Source of the DNA: Phycicoccus sp. M110.8
Lineage (GTDB): Bacteria; Actinomycetota; Actinomycetes; Actinomycetales; Dermatophilaceae
Assembly: GCF_032464895.1 (NCBI RefSeq)
Contig: NZ_JAWDIC010000001.1
Location: forward strand, 2,232,001 to 2,296,000
Direction: 5' to 3'
Length of the DNA stretch: 64,000 nucleotides
Position 1 is the first letter of the stretch. Each line of letters starts with the position of its first letter. The position numbers and the translations under genes are program-made. Shown here in pieces: positions 44,885 to 53,523 of this stretch. Under the pieces are notes generated by a model. The model ran no database searches. It was not told the DNA's origin and was given only the letters and a program-made list of their open reading frames with translations.

Positions 44885-45586
44885 ATGAGCGCCGGCACCC
44901 CCGACGGCCCAGCGCACAGGCCCCGCCCCGGCGACACCGTCATCTTCGACGTCGACGGCACGCTGGTGGACTCGACGTACCACCACGCGCTGGCGTGGCA
45001 CCGGGCGTTCAAGGAGTGCTCGGTGGACGTCCCGCTGTGGCGCGTGCACCGGGCCGTCGGCATGGGCGGCGACCGTCTCGTGTCGGCCGTCGCGGGTGAG
45101 CAGGTGGAGCAGGAGCACGGGGACCGCCTGCGCGAGCTGTGGGAGGCCGGGTACGACGAGCTGCTCCCGGAGGTCGACCCGCTGCCCGGCGCCGCCGACC
45201 TCGTGCGCCGCCTGCACGAGCAGGGCTTCGTCCTGGCCGTGGGGTCCTCGGGCAAGCCGAAGTACACCGACGCGGCGCTGGACGCCGTCGGCGTGCGCGA
45301 CCTCTTCGCCGCCGTCACGACGTCGGAGGACGCGCAGGAGTCCAAGCCCGCCGCCGACATCCTGCGTGCCGCCCTCGAGGCCGCCGGTGGCTCACGTGCC
45401 GTCGTGGTCGGGGACACCCCCTACGACGTCGAGGCCGCCTCGTCCCTCGGCGCGGCCTGCGTCACGGTGCGCACGGGTGGCTTCGGGGCCGAGGAGCTCG
45501 AGGCAGCCGGCGCGGCCCACGTGGCGGACGGGCTGGAGGACCTCCTGGACTCCGACTGGGCTGCCTTCGTCACGCGCGGACGCTGA
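44885..45586 (+). CDS. HAD superfamily phosphatase, phosphoglucomutase/phosphoglycolate type
   Basis: A 233-residue enzyme with HAD motif I D-V-D-G-T-L, motif II G-S-S-G, Lys in E-S-K-P and motif IV V-V-V-G-D-T-P-Y-D-V-E. A cap domain lies between motifs I and II. The family hydrolyses sugar phosphates or phosphoglycolate; substrate not evident. Divergent from the hemerythrin gene. Confidence 0.87.
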   Translation: MSAGTPDGPAHRPRPGDTVIFDVDGTLVDSTYHHALAWHRAFKECSVDVPLWRVHRAVGMGGDRLVSAVAGEQVEQEHGDRLRELWEAGYDELLPEVDPLPGAADLVRRLHEQGFVLAVGSSGKPKYTDAALDAVGVRDLFAAVTTSEDAQESKPAADILRAALEAAGGSRAVVVGDTPYDVEAASSLGAACVTVRTGGFGAEELEAAGAAHVADGLEDLLDSDWAAFVTRGR

Positions 45587-45613
45587 CCCTCCGACCACCG
45601 TCACCCCTGCCCG

Positions 45614-45638
45614 GTTTGCCGCCCAGCCGTTCGGGTAG
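45614..45638 (+). promoter_or_regulatory. SigB/SigF-type promoter before the small acidic protein
   Basis: GTTT (45614-45617), 15 bp, GGGTAG (45633-45638), 57 bp before the ATG. Confidence 0.7.
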
Positions 45639-45694
45639 GTGAAGGCGTCCGTGGCGCGCCCGCCACGGGCGCCACCCACGAAGGAGGCTGACCG

Positions 45695-45883
45695 ATGACT
45701 GCATCGACCGGTGCGCACGACGAGAACGCCGACGGCCAGGACACGACCAGCGAGGCCGGCGCCCCCGCCCCCGAGTCGACCCAGCCCGACGGCGGCCCGG
45801 GCTCGCACAGCGAGGACGGCTCCGGCGGCGCCGAGAACGACACCGCCAGCGGCGGTGTCCCCGAGGAGGGCGAGGACAGCTGA
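45695..45883 (+). CDS. Small acidic, probably disordered protein
   Basis: A 62-residue protein made of Gly, Ser, Asp, Glu, Thr, Ala and Pro with no hydrophobic core. A very good AGGAGG site lies seven bases before the ATG and a SigB-type promoter upstream, so it is probably translated under stress. It has no recognisable domain; hydrophilin-like protection against drying is a guess from composition. Confidence 0.7.
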   Translation: MTASTGAHDENADGQDTTSEAGAPAPESTQPDGGPGSHSEDGSGGAENDTASGGVPEEGEDS

Positions 45884-45948
45884 CGCTCCGGCGTGGCGTT
45901 GCCGTCCTGCGCGGTGGCCCGCGTGTCGCGAGCGGGCTTGCCCCGCAA

Positions 45949-45987
45949 CGGCATACGTTCGGCGCCGTGCATCCCCTACGTATGCCG
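45949..45987. repeat. Inverted pair of octamers with 10-bp arms
   Basis: CGGCATACGT (45949-45958) and ACGTATGCCG (45978-45987) are exact complements 19 bases apart. The right arm holds the ATG of the lipoprotein gene. Confidence 0.75.
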
Positions 45988-46392
45988 CGTGCGCGGCACG
46001 TCGCGCTCGTGGGCTCCGTCGTGGTGTCCCTCTCCGGCTGTGGCGCGGCATCGCTCGAGCCGACGGCGCGGGACGCGGCCGTGTCCTTCGTCCGCGAGGC
46101 GTCGAGCGACCCGGGCCGTGCCTGCGGGCAGCTGGTGGACCCGACGCGCAAGGCCGTCGAGCAGACGGACCCTTCGGGCGACTGCGCCACCGCGCTCCGC
46201 AAGACGAAGCTGGCACAGGGGGCCGACGTGGTGCGGACCACCGTCCAGGGCCACAGCGCAGAGGTGGTCCTGCGCGACGACATCGTCTTCCTGTCGCTCT
46301 TCCGCGACGGGTGGCGCGTGATGGCTGCGGGGTGCCGGCGGACGTCGCAGGACCTCGCGCAGCCCGCCGACTGCGAGATCTCGGGAGGCTGA
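45982..46392 (+). CDS. Small secreted lipoprotein
   Basis: A 136-residue protein with a signal sequence ending in lipobox L-S-G-C (Cys20) and a soluble domain with three further cysteines, ending D-G-W-R-V-M-A-A-G-C, a pattern seen in many actinobacterial lipoproteins of NTF2-like shape. ATG 45982 lies inside a GTATGCCG octamer; GTG 45967 in frame is an alternative. It is the first gene of a likely operon with a 27-residue membrane peptide and DUF6766. Confidence 0.78.
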   Translation: MPRARHVALVGSVVVSLSGCGAASLEPTARDAAVSFVREASSDPGRACGQLVDPTRKAVEQTDPSGDCATALRKTKLAQGADVVRTTVQGHSAEVVLRDDIVFLSLFRDGWRVMAAGCRRTSQDLAQPADCEISGG

Positions 46393-46393
46393 C

Positions 46394-46477
46394 GTGCGCG
46401 GAGCGTTCTGGGCGTATGCCGTGTTCATCGCGGCCGGTCTGGCCTTCTTCTTCGTGATCGGGGGGCTGGGCCGGTGA
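46394..46477 (+). CDS. 27-residue single-helix membrane microprotein
   Basis: GTG start one base after the lipoprotein stop; the stop overlaps the next start as GTGA. The peptide is M-R-G-A-F-W-A-Y-A-V-F-I-A-A-G-L-A-F followed by F-F-V-I-G-G-L-G-R, that is, one hydrophobic helix with a basic residue at each end. Tight coupling to the DUF6766 gene suggests a small partner subunit. Confidence 0.6.
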   Translation: MRGAFWAYAVFIAAGLAFFFVIGGLGR

Positions 46478-47178
46478 CGACGGGGTCCGACCCGCAGGGC
46501 GCGCCGCGCCGTCCGCTGCGCGACAACAGCCTGTCGATCGTCTTCGGCGTGCTCCTGCTGCTGACGCTGCTCGGGCAGTCGATCTGGGGCCTGGTCGGGT
46601 ACAACGCGGAGGCGCGGACCGCCGGCCTGCAGCAGCTGTCGTACTGGCGGTACGTGACGTCCTCGTCCTTCGCGGTCGACGTGGCAGAGAACTGGCAGTC
46701 CGAGTACCTGCAGTTCACCCTGTACATCCTGCTGACGGTCTGGCTCGTGCAGCGCGGCTCCTCGGAGACCAAGAAGCCGGGCGAGAGCGGCCGGGAGAGC
46801 GACAAGGAGCAGCAGGTCGGTCGGTGGGCCACCGCCAAGTCGCCCGCCTGGGCGCGCGTGGGCGGCTGGCGCACGAGCCTGTACTCGCACTCCCTCACCC
46901 TCGTGATGGCGCTCGTCTTCCTGCTGTCGTGGTCGGCGCAGGCCGTGGCCGGGCGGGTCGCCGCCAACGAGCTGCGGCTTCGTGACCTGCTCGAGCCGCT
47001 GTCGATGGCGCAGTACCTCGCGTCCGCCGACTTCTGGGGCCGGACCCTGCAGAACTGGCAGTCCGAGCTCCTCGCCGTCGGCACCATGGCCGTCTTCGCG
47101 ATCTACCTGCGCGAACGGGGTTCACCCGAGTCCAAGCCCGTGGGTGCGCCGCACGACCTGACGACGTCGGACGACTGA
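46474..47178 (+). CDS. DUF6766 family membrane protein
   Basis: A 234-residue protein with four helices in two similar halves; each half contains the motif N-W-Q-S-E-(Y/L)-L followed by a helix and then R-G-S-x-E-(T/S)-K. This internal duplication is typical of DUF6766 (named from memory). Function unknown. Coupled by GTGA to the microprotein. Confidence 0.8.
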   Translation: MTTGSDPQGAPRRPLRDNSLSIVFGVLLLLTLLGQSIWGLVGYNAEARTAGLQQLSYWRYVTSSSFAVDVAENWQSEYLQFTLYILLTVWLVQRGSSETKKPGESGRESDKEQQVGRWATAKSPAWARVGGWRTSLYSHSLTLVMALVFLLSWSAQAVAGRVAANELRLRDLLEPLSMAQYLASADFWGRTLQNWQSELLAVGTMAVFAIYLRERGSPESKPVGAPHDLTTSDD

Positions 47179-47206
47179 GCGCGCCCGTCGACCGGACCGC
47201 GTAGCC

Positions 47207-47224
47207 AGCCCGGGGCCCCGGGCT
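47207..47224. terminator. Bidirectional terminator between DUF6766 and hemerythrin genes
   Basis: AGCCCGGGGCCCCGGGCT is an 18-base perfect palindrome in the 67-bp convergent gap, able to form a 7-bp GC stem with a GGCC loop. Confidence 0.6.
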
Positions 47225-47245
47225 CGCGACCGGATGACCCTCAGG

Positions 47246-47848
47246 TCAGCCCGGGTGGGGGCCTCGGCCGCGTGAGGCGACGAGAAGGCCGTCGAGCTCG
47301 TCCTCGGCGAGGTCGAGCATGGCGGCGAACGGGGCGTCGCCGCCCGCTGCGGCGAGCGTCCCGGCCACCCTCTCGACCAGCAGCAGCACCTCGAGGAGCT
47401 CGGCTGCGTCGTCCTCGGTGATGCGGTGCAGGAAGCCGGCCAGCTCGTCGTGCTCCTCGCGGCGGGAGTGGGCGGTCACCAGCTCGCACAGCGCGAGCAG
47501 TGGCGCCCGGAACCAGCCGTCCGCCCGGGGCACGCCCTCGAGGGTGGTCATCGCCCGGGCGATGTCCTCCTCCTCTGCCACGCGGTCGATGACGGACAGG
47601 TCGTCGCGGTCGCGGGCCCGGAACATCGGGTGCATGACGAGCCGCTCCGCGGCCTCGTGGGCGGCGAGGTAGGCACGCAGCTGTTGCCAGGCGCCCTCCC
47701 ATCGGTCGTCGCCGGCGGTGAGGACGTCCTGCATGAGCCGGCCGAGGCGCCGGTGCTGGCGGCCCACCTCCCTCGCGAAGGCGACCACCTCGGGGTCCAC
47801 GTCGGCCTGCACGGCGAGCCGCTGCCTCGGAACCGTCGCCTCAGGCAA
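47246..47848 (-). CDS. Hemerythrin-like domain protein in the sigma factor operon
   Basis: A 200-residue helical protein with ligand-like segments R-Q-H-R-R-L, A-A-H-E-A-A-E-R-L-V-M-H-P and S-R-R-E-E-H-D-E-L, which fits an HHE hemerythrin fold. The start is uncertain: TTG 47848 overlaps the sigma factor stop by eight bases, and a GTG about 11 codons further in is possible. Cotranscribed with the sigma factor, it might sense oxygen or NO and feed back on the stress response; this is an inference from position. Confidence 0.72.
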   Translation of the reverse strand: MPEATVPRQRLAVQADVDPEVVAFAREVGRQHRRLGRLMQDVLTAGDDRWEGAWQQLRAYLAAHEAAERLVMHPMFRARDRDDLSVIDRVAEEEDIARAMTTLEGVPRADGWFRAPLLALCELVTAHSRREEHDELAGFLHRITEDDAAELLEVLLLVERVAGTLAAAGGDAPFAAMLDLAEDELDGLLVASRGRGPHPG

Positions 47849-48704
47849 CGGCGTCGGCCTGCACCATCGTCGCGCGCAGGTGCTCCAGCGTGGCCGACAG
47901 CAGCCGGGAGACCTGCATCTGGCTCACGCCGATCGCGGCGCCGATGTCGGACTGGGTCCGCTCCTCGACGTAGCGCATGCGGACGATCGCCAGCTGGCGC
48001 TCGTCGAGGGTGTCCAGGGCACGCCCGAGCGCGTCGCTGCGGTCGAGCGCCGCGTACGCGTCGGAGCCGTCGGGCACCTCGACGGTGTGCTCGCCCGCCG
48101 GGGCGTCGAGGGAGCTGGTGCTGAACCACGAGGCTGCCTCGGCGCTCTCCTCCAGGCCGGCGCGGTCGACACCGACGGCACTCGCGACCTCGTCGCGGGT
48201 CGGCTCGCGCTGCAGGTCCTGGCGCAGCTCCTCCTCCGAGCGCAGGACCCGGGCCCGAGTCTCCTGGAGTCGGCGCGGCGGCCGGACGGCCCACCCGGTG
48301 TCCCGGAAGAACCGCTTGAGCTCCCCCGAGATGGTCGGCACGGCATACGCCGCGAAGCCCGGCCCGCGGCCGGGACGGAAGCCGCGGACGGCCTTGAGCA
48401 GGGCGAGCGAGGCGACCTGGCGCAGGTCCTCGAACTCGAGCCCGCGACCGCGGTAGCGCCGGGCGGCACGGTCGGCGAGGTCGAGGGTGAGCACCACCAC
48501 CTGGCGCTCGAGCTCGCGGCGGTCGTCGGGGGACAGGCGTCCCGCGAGGCAGAGGAGGAGCTCCTCGGCCTCGTCGTGCGCGGCACTGCCGTGCGGGTGG
48601 CGACCGTGGGGCGCCTCTCGGGGCGCGACCTCGGAGGGGTCGACCGGTCGCAGGGACGGGGTCTGCGGCTCGTGGCGGCATACGGGGACAGGGGCGGGGT
48701 CCAT
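47841..48704 (-). CDS. RNA polymerase sigma factor, SigB/SigF/SigG type
   Basis: A 287-residue group 3 sigma factor. Region 2 is visible as A-A-R-R-Y-R-G-R-G-L-E-F-E-D-L-R-Q-V-A and F-A-A-Y-A-V-P-T-I-S-G-E-L-K-R-F-F-R-D; region 4 ends R-T-Q-S-D-I-G-A-A-I-G-V-S-Q-M-Q-V-S-R-L-L. These are SigB/F hallmarks (general stress). ATG 48704 follows GGAAGGA. No anti-sigma or anti-anti-sigma gene is adjacent, but two GAF-ANTAR genes are divergent. Four promoters in 44.8-55.0 kb have the SigB pattern, consistent with a local regulon. Confidence 0.9.
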   Translation of the reverse strand: MDPAPVPVCRHEPQTPSLRPVDPSEVAPREAPHGRHPHGSAAHDEAEELLLCLAGRLSPDDRRELERQVVVLTLDLADRAARRYRGRGLEFEDLRQVASLALLKAVRGFRPGRGPGFAAYAVPTISGELKRFFRDTGWAVRPPRRLQETRARVLRSEEELRQDLQREPTRDEVASAVGVDRAGLEESAEAASWFSTSSLDAPAGEHTVEVPDGSDAYAALDRSDALGRALDTLDERQLAIVRMRYVEERTQSDIGAAIGVSQMQVSRLLSATLEHLRATMVQADAVA

Positions 48705-48896
48705 CAGGACGTCCTTCCGGCAGGGAAGGCTGGCGCCACTGTTGGACCACTCTGCCGCCTCCACTCAAACACCCCATTCGCCGCGAGGCAACCGCAAGCG
48801 CGGCATTTCGGGCGTCGTGCGCACGGATTAGGCTGGCCCCCGAGTTCGTACGCAGGTGGTGATCGGGGGGCGAGGACGGCGAGAGAGAGGTGACCG

Positions 48897-49682
48897 GTGG
48901 CCGATCAGACCGACGGTCCTCAGGGCTGGACCGCAGTGCTGGGCGAGGAGTTCGCCGAGCTGGCCACGGCGCTGGGCAACGGGACCGGGACCCCGCCCGA
49001 CCCTGACCGCGTGGTGCGTTTCGTCGCCAAGGCCGTCCCCGACAGCGAGGCCTGCTCGGTGACCTTCCTGCGCCCTGGCCGGCGTCCCACCACGGTGGCC
49101 GCGTCGAGCGAGCTGCCCACCGAGGTGGACCGGATCCAGTACGGCACGGGTGAGGGGCCCTGCCTCGACGCCGCCACCGGCGACGCGGCGACGCTGGTGC
49201 AGGACCTCGGCACCGACGAGCGGTGGCCGGCCTTCGCCGCACGGTGCGTCGCGGACACCGGTGTGCGCAGCATCCTGGCGTTGCGCCTGCCGATCGGCGG
49301 CGACGACGAGGCGGCGCTCAACCTCTACTCCCGCCGGGCGGGCGCGTTCGCGGCTGCCGACCTCGCGACGGCCTCGGTCTTCGCGCCCTTCGCCGCCCTG
49401 GCCGTCCAGAGCGCGGTCCACCAACAGGACGTGAGCAACCTCGAGGCCGCGCTCACGAGCAGCCGTCAGGTGGGGACCGCGATCGGCATCCTCATGGCTC
49501 GTGACCTCGTGTCCTCCGACGAGGCCTTCGAGCGCCTGCGCCGCGCCAGCCAGGACCTCAACCGCAAGCTGCGCGACATCGCCGCCGACGTGGCGCTCAC
49601 CGGCGACCTGCCGGGTCGGGGTGAGCAGGACGGGTCGGTGCAGGACGCGCGGGACGTCGCGCCCGGGCCACCGGGAGCCTGA
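48897..49682 (+). CDS. GAF-ANTAR regulator 1
   Basis: A 261-residue protein: GAF domain over residues about 25-170 (G-T-G-E-G-P-C-L-D-A, D-T-G-V-R-S-I-L-A-L) and an ANTAR domain at about 180-240 (L-T-S-S-R-Q-V-G-T-A-I-G-I-L-M-A ... A-F-E-R-L-R-R-A-S-Q-D-L-N-R-K-L). ANTAR domains bind paired RNA hairpins and prevent termination. The GAF part should sense a small ligand or redox state. GTG start. A paralogue follows 160 bp downstream. Confidence 0.9.
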   Translation: MADQTDGPQGWTAVLGEEFAELATALGNGTGTPPDPDRVVRFVAKAVPDSEACSVTFLRPGRRPTTVAASSELPTEVDRIQYGTGEGPCLDAATGDAATLVQDLGTDERWPAFAARCVADTGVRSILALRLPIGGDDEAALNLYSRRAGAFAAADLATASVFAPFAALAVQSAVHQQDVSNLEAALTSSRQVGTAIGILMARDLVSSDEAFERLRRASQDLNRKLRDIAADVALTGDLPGRGEQDGSVQDARDVAPGPPGA

Positions 49683-49841
49683 CGTCCCGGCGCACCCGCG
49701 GGGGAGTCACGAGTCCGCGGCGCGCCGATGACCTGCTGCGACGCCGTCGGCGCCGTTCAGTAGAGTCCTGCCCGCGGGAGCGCCAGCGGCCAAACCACGT
49801 GCCGGTCGGGCGAACCGTCGCTTCTTCGGAGAACGTTTTCG

Positions 49842-50543
49842 ATGAGTCGATTCGTCCCGGCGCCAGAGCACGACCTGGCCCGGTACTTCGCAGAGCTCGT
49901 GCACGCCGTCCAGGCCGAGGGCGGCCGACTGGGCACCCTGCAGACGGTGTGCGAGCTGGCGGTCACGATCATCCGCGCCGACCACGCGTCCATCACGGTG
50001 CGCCGCGGCGACCTCTTCAGCACGCTCGCCACCACCGGTGAGCTGCCCGAGACCGTGGACCGCATCCAGGGGGAGACGGGTGAGGGCCCCTGCATCGACG
50101 GGCTGCTCGACCACGAGTCCTTCGCCACCGGTGACCTGGGGAGCGACGGCCGGTGGCCGCTGTTCGCGGGGCGCGTCGCCGCCGAGACGGGGGTTCGGAG
50201 CATGCTGTCGCACCGGCTGTTCGTGCGGGAGGGGAGCGTGGGGGCGCTCAACGTGTATGCCGCTCGCCCCGACGCCTTCACGCCCGGGGACGTGCTGGTG
50301 TCGGAGGTCTTCGCCGCGCACGCCGCGATCGCGGTCCAGGCGGCCGAGGACCAGCAGCGCGCGGACAACCTCGAGATCGCGCTGCGCAGCAGCCGCCGCA
50401 TCGGCACGGCCATCGGCATCGTCATGGCCAGCCACCGCCTCGACGAGCAGTCCGCCTTCGAGCTGCTGCGCCGTCGCAGCCAGGACACCAACCGCAAGCT
50501 GGCCGACATCGCCGACGACGTCGTCTACACCGGACAGCTCTGA
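49842..50543 (+). CDS. GAF-ANTAR regulator 2
   Basis: A 233-residue paralogue of the preceding gene with the same layout: GAF (G-E-T-G-E-G-P-C-I-D-G, E-T-G-V-R-S-M-L-S-H) then ANTAR (L-R-S-S-R-R-I-G-T-A-I-G-I-V-M-A ... A-F-E-L-L-R-R-R-S-Q-D-T-N-R-K-L). The pair may form heterodimers. CGGAGAA precedes the ATG. Target RNA hairpins are not evident in the flanking leaders. Confidence 0.9.
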   Translation: MSRFVPAPEHDLARYFAELVHAVQAEGGRLGTLQTVCELAVTIIRADHASITVRRGDLFSTLATTGELPETVDRIQGETGEGPCIDGLLDHESFATGDLGSDGRWPLFAGRVAAETGVRSMLSHRLFVREGSVGALNVYAARPDAFTPGDVLVSEVFAAHAAIAVQAAEDQQRADNLEIALRSSRRIGTAIGIVMASHRLDEQSAFELLRRRSQDTNRKLADIADDVVYTGQL

Positions 50544-50718
50544 GGCGGTCCGAGCGGCACGCCGCCGGCGGGGAGGGCCGGGACAGCTGGTGGTTCAACC
50601 GCCCCGGCCCGTCGAGCGCGGCCGACGGTGCCCGTCGACTGCGGCCGACGACCGGCCCATACCCCCGTCCCCCCACGAGGTATGCACGCGGCGCGGCCCC
50701 ACCTTCGGTGTCGTGGCG

Positions 50719-50744
50719 GTTTCGACCACGCACGGGCCGGGTAG
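50719..50744 (+). promoter_or_regulatory. SigB/SigF-type promoter before the Rho-N-like gene
   Basis: GTTT (50719-50722), 16 bp, GGGTAG (50739-50744), 44 bp before the ATG. Confidence 0.7.
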
Positions 50745-50787
50745 TGGCCGGAAGGAGGACCTGTGCCACCGACCCGAAGGAGAGGTC

Positions 50788-51060
50788 ATGCCCGCTCGCA
50801 AGGACCCCGGTCCCAGCGTCAAGGACAAGGACGTCTACGAGGGCGTCCGCAGGGACGGCGCCTCGAAGGAGAAGGCCGCGCGCATCGCCAACGCCGCGGC
50901 CGGCTCGTCCCGCAAGGTGGTCTCCCGCAAGGGCGGTGCGGGACAGGACTACGAGGACCGCACCGTCGCCGAGCTGCGCAAGCGGGCCGCGGAGGTCGGC
51001 ATCGAGGGCCGCAGCCGGATGACGAAGTCGCAGCTGGTGTCGGCCCTGCGCAACCACTGA
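50788..51060 (+). CDS. DUF7218/Rho N-terminal-like small basic protein
   Basis: A 90-residue basic protein. The first half (V-K-D-K-D-V-Y-E-G-V-R-R-D-G-A-S-K-E-K-A-A-R-I-A-N) matches small stress-associated actinobacterial proteins labelled DUF7218 from memory; the second half (T-V-A-E-L-R-K-R-A-A-E-V-G-I-E-G ... K-S-Q-L-V-S-A-L-R) is a Rho-N/SAP-like helical nucleic-acid-binding motif. AAGGAGAGG precedes ATG 50788, and a SigB-type promoter lies upstream. Confidence 0.85.
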   Translation: MPARKDPGPSVKDKDVYEGVRRDGASKEKAARIANAAAGSSRKVVSRKGGAGQDYEDRTVAELRKRAAEVGIEGRSRMTKSQLVSALRNH

Positions 51061-51145
51061 CGCGCGCGGAGCGCTGGGGCGCCGCTAGCGTGGCCCCGGC
51101 GCCGGGCGCACCTCCGGGCTCGGCCGACGACGAAGGACGGTGCCC

Positions 51146-53497
51146 GTGAGCGCACGACTGGCCGTGGCCGGCGACCCCGTGGCGGACCCGGCGGCGGTGG
51201 TCACGGGCGACCGGTGGCGGGTGACCGTCCTGACACCCGGCCTGCTGCGGCTGGAGTGGTCGGAGTCCGGCCGGTTCGAGGACCGCGCCAGCGTGTTCGC
51301 CGTCAACCGGCGCCTGCCCGTGCCCGAGGTCGAGGTCCGGCGCCACGACGGCCGGCTCGAGCTCACCACCGAGTGCCTGCACCTCGACTACGACGGGCAG
51401 CCCTTCAGCCCGAGCGGGCTGCTCGTGACGGTCGTCGGCCCGGTCGACCACCCCCACACCCAGCAGTGGCGGTTCGGGGAGCCGGTCGACGACCTCGGCG
51501 GTACCGCGCGCACGCTCGACGACGTCGACGGTGCCGTGCCGCTCGGGCCCGGCGTGGTCTCCCGCACCGGCATCGCCGTGCTCGACGACTCGACGTCGTT
51601 CCTCCTCGAGGACGGTCGCGCGGTGCCGCGCCCGGAGGGCTCGCTCGACCTGTACGTCTTCGTCCGTGGCCACGACTACCGCGCCGCCGTGCGCGACCTG
51701 TACGCCGTGTCCGGCCCGATACCGATGCTGCCGCGGTGGGCGCTGGGCAACTGGTGGTCGCGCTACCACCCCTACTCGGCGCAGGAGTACCTCGACCTGC
51801 TCGACACCTTCGACACCGAGCAGGTGCCGCTCTCGGTGGCGGTCCTCGACATGGACTGGCACCTCGTCGACGTCGACCCGAGGTTCGGCACCGGCTGGAC
51901 CGGCTACACCTGGAACCGCAAGCTCTTCCCGGACCCACCGGCATTCCTCGCCGAGCTCCACCGTCGCGGCCTGGCGGTGACCCTCAACGTGCACCCGGCC
52001 GACGGCGTGCGGGCCTTCGAGGACGCCTACCCGGACATGGCGCGGGCGATGGGGATCGACCCCGACACGGAGCAGACCGTCGCGTTCGACCCGACCGACC
52101 CCCGCTTCATGGACGCCTACTTCGAGGTGCTGCACCACCCGCTCGAGGACGAGGGCGTCGACTTCTGGTGGCTGGACTGGCAGCAGGGCTCGTTCAGCCG
52201 CACCGCCGGGGTTGACCCGCTGTGGGTGCTCAACCTCGAGCACTTCAACGACTCGGCCCGCCGCGGCCGGCTGCCGATCACGTTCTCCCGGTACGCCGGC
52301 CCCGGCAGCCACCGCTACCCGGTCGGCTTCTCCGGCGACACGCACATCACGTGGGACTCCCTCGCCTTCCAGCCGTACTTCACCAGCACCGCCTCGAACA
52401 TCGGCTACGGCTGGTGGAGCCACGACATCGGCGGCCACTGGTACGGCAGCCGCGACGACGACCTCACCGTGCGGTGGGTGCAGCTCGGCGTCTTCTCCCC
52501 GGTCATGCGGCTGCACTCGACGCTGCACCCCTTCATCCGCAAGGAGCCCTGGACCTTCCCGGCGCAGGCGCGCGACACCATCGACGCGTTCCTGCGGTTG
52601 CGGCACCGGCTCGTGCCCTACCTGCACACCATGAACGCGCGGGCCGCCCGCGACGGCGCGCCGCTCGTCGAGCCGATGTACTGGGAGGACCCGCAGGCCC
52701 CCGAGGCGTATGCCGTGCCCACCCAGTTCCGCTTCGGCACCGAGCTCGTCGTGGCGCCGGTGACGGGCCCGCAGCAGGACGTCCTCGGGCTGGGTAGCAC
52801 CCTCGCGTGGCTGCCCGAGGGGGAGTGGACCGACCTGTTCACGGGAGCCGCCTACCGCGGCGGACGCCAGGTCCGGCTGCACCGCCCGCTCGAGACCCTG
52901 CCGGTGCTGCTGCGCGCCGGTGGGCTGCTGCCCCTCGCCGGCACCGCCGACGCGGCGGTCGGCACGGGGCTGCCCGAGCACGTGGAGGTCGTCCTGGCCC
53001 CCGGCGCGGACGGTCGCTTCGACCTCGTGGAGGACGACGGCAGCACCGAGCCCCGGACCGCCGTCACGACGATCACCTGGGACGACGAGGGCGGCACCCT
53101 CGTCGTCGCGGGCCCGTCCGGCGACACCGACGTTCTGCCGGCCCGGCGCAGCTGGAGCCTGCTGGTCCTCGGGTGCGACGCCGGTGCGAGGCGCGACGGG
53201 GAGGCACTGCCGGCCGAGGCGACCGGGGCCGGCACGCGCATCGAGCTCGGCGTGACGACCGGTGACGGCCTCACGGTGCAGGTCGCGGACCTGCGGCAGT
53301 TCGGGTGGGACCGCACGGTGGAGCAGGTCCGCGCCGTCCTGGACCGCGCCCGGATCGAGTACAACACCAAGCGCGCGGCGTTCGAGCTCGTGCAGGCGGC
53401 CGAGGGAGCGGCGCAGGCGGCCGCCGGGCTGCGCGGCCTCGAGCTCGACCGCGAGGTCGAGGGCGCCGTGCTGGAGCTGCTGCTCGCCCGCTGGTGA
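51146..53497 (+). CDS. Glycoside hydrolase family 31 alpha-glycosidase
   Basis: A 783-residue enzyme with an N-terminal beta-sandwich, a (beta/alpha)8 barrel and C-terminal beta domains, as in GH31. The catalytic nucleophile is Asp344 in W-W-L-D-W-Q and the acid/base Asp398 in F-S-G-D-T-H-I-T-W. It should hydrolyse alpha-glucosides or alpha-xylosides; the exact sugar is not predictable from motifs. No signal peptide, so it acts inside the cell. GTG 51146 is preferred to GTG 51140 because of spacing to GAAGGA. No sugar transporter is nearby. Confidence 0.93.
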   Translation: MSARLAVAGDPVADPAAVVTGDRWRVTVLTPGLLRLEWSESGRFEDRASVFAVNRRLPVPEVEVRRHDGRLELTTECLHLDYDGQPFSPSGLLVTVVGPVDHPHTQQWRFGEPVDDLGGTARTLDDVDGAVPLGPGVVSRTGIAVLDDSTSFLLEDGRAVPRPEGSLDLYVFVRGHDYRAAVRDLYAVSGPIPMLPRWALGNWWSRYHPYSAQEYLDLLDTFDTEQVPLSVAVLDMDWHLVDVDPRFGTGWTGYTWNRKLFPDPPAFLAELHRRGLAVTLNVHPADGVRAFEDAYPDMARAMGIDPDTEQTVAFDPTDPRFMDAYFEVLHHPLEDEGVDFWWLDWQQGSFSRTAGVDPLWVLNLEHFNDSARRGRLPITFSRYAGPGSHRYPVGFSGDTHITWDSLAFQPYFTSTASNIGYGWWSHDIGGHWYGSRDDDLTVRWVQLGVFSPVMRLHSTLHPFIRKEPWTFPAQARDTIDAFLRLRHRLVPYLHTMNARAARDGAPLVEPMYWEDPQAPEAYAVPTQFRFGTELVVAPVTGPQQDVLGLGSTLAWLPEGEWTDLFTGAAYRGGRQVRLHRPLETLPVLLRAGGLLPLAGTADAAVGTGLPEHVEVVLAPGADGRFDLVEDDGSTEPRTAVTTITWDDEGGTLVVAGPSGDTDVLPARRSWSLLVLGCDAGARRDGEALPAEATGAGTRIELGVTTGDGLTVQVADLRQFGWDRTVEQVRAVLDRARIEYNTKRAAFELVQAAEGAAQAAAGLRGLELDREVEGAVLELLLARW

Positions 53498-53523
53498 GGG
53501 AGCCGCCGGTCGCGGGGCAGGGG

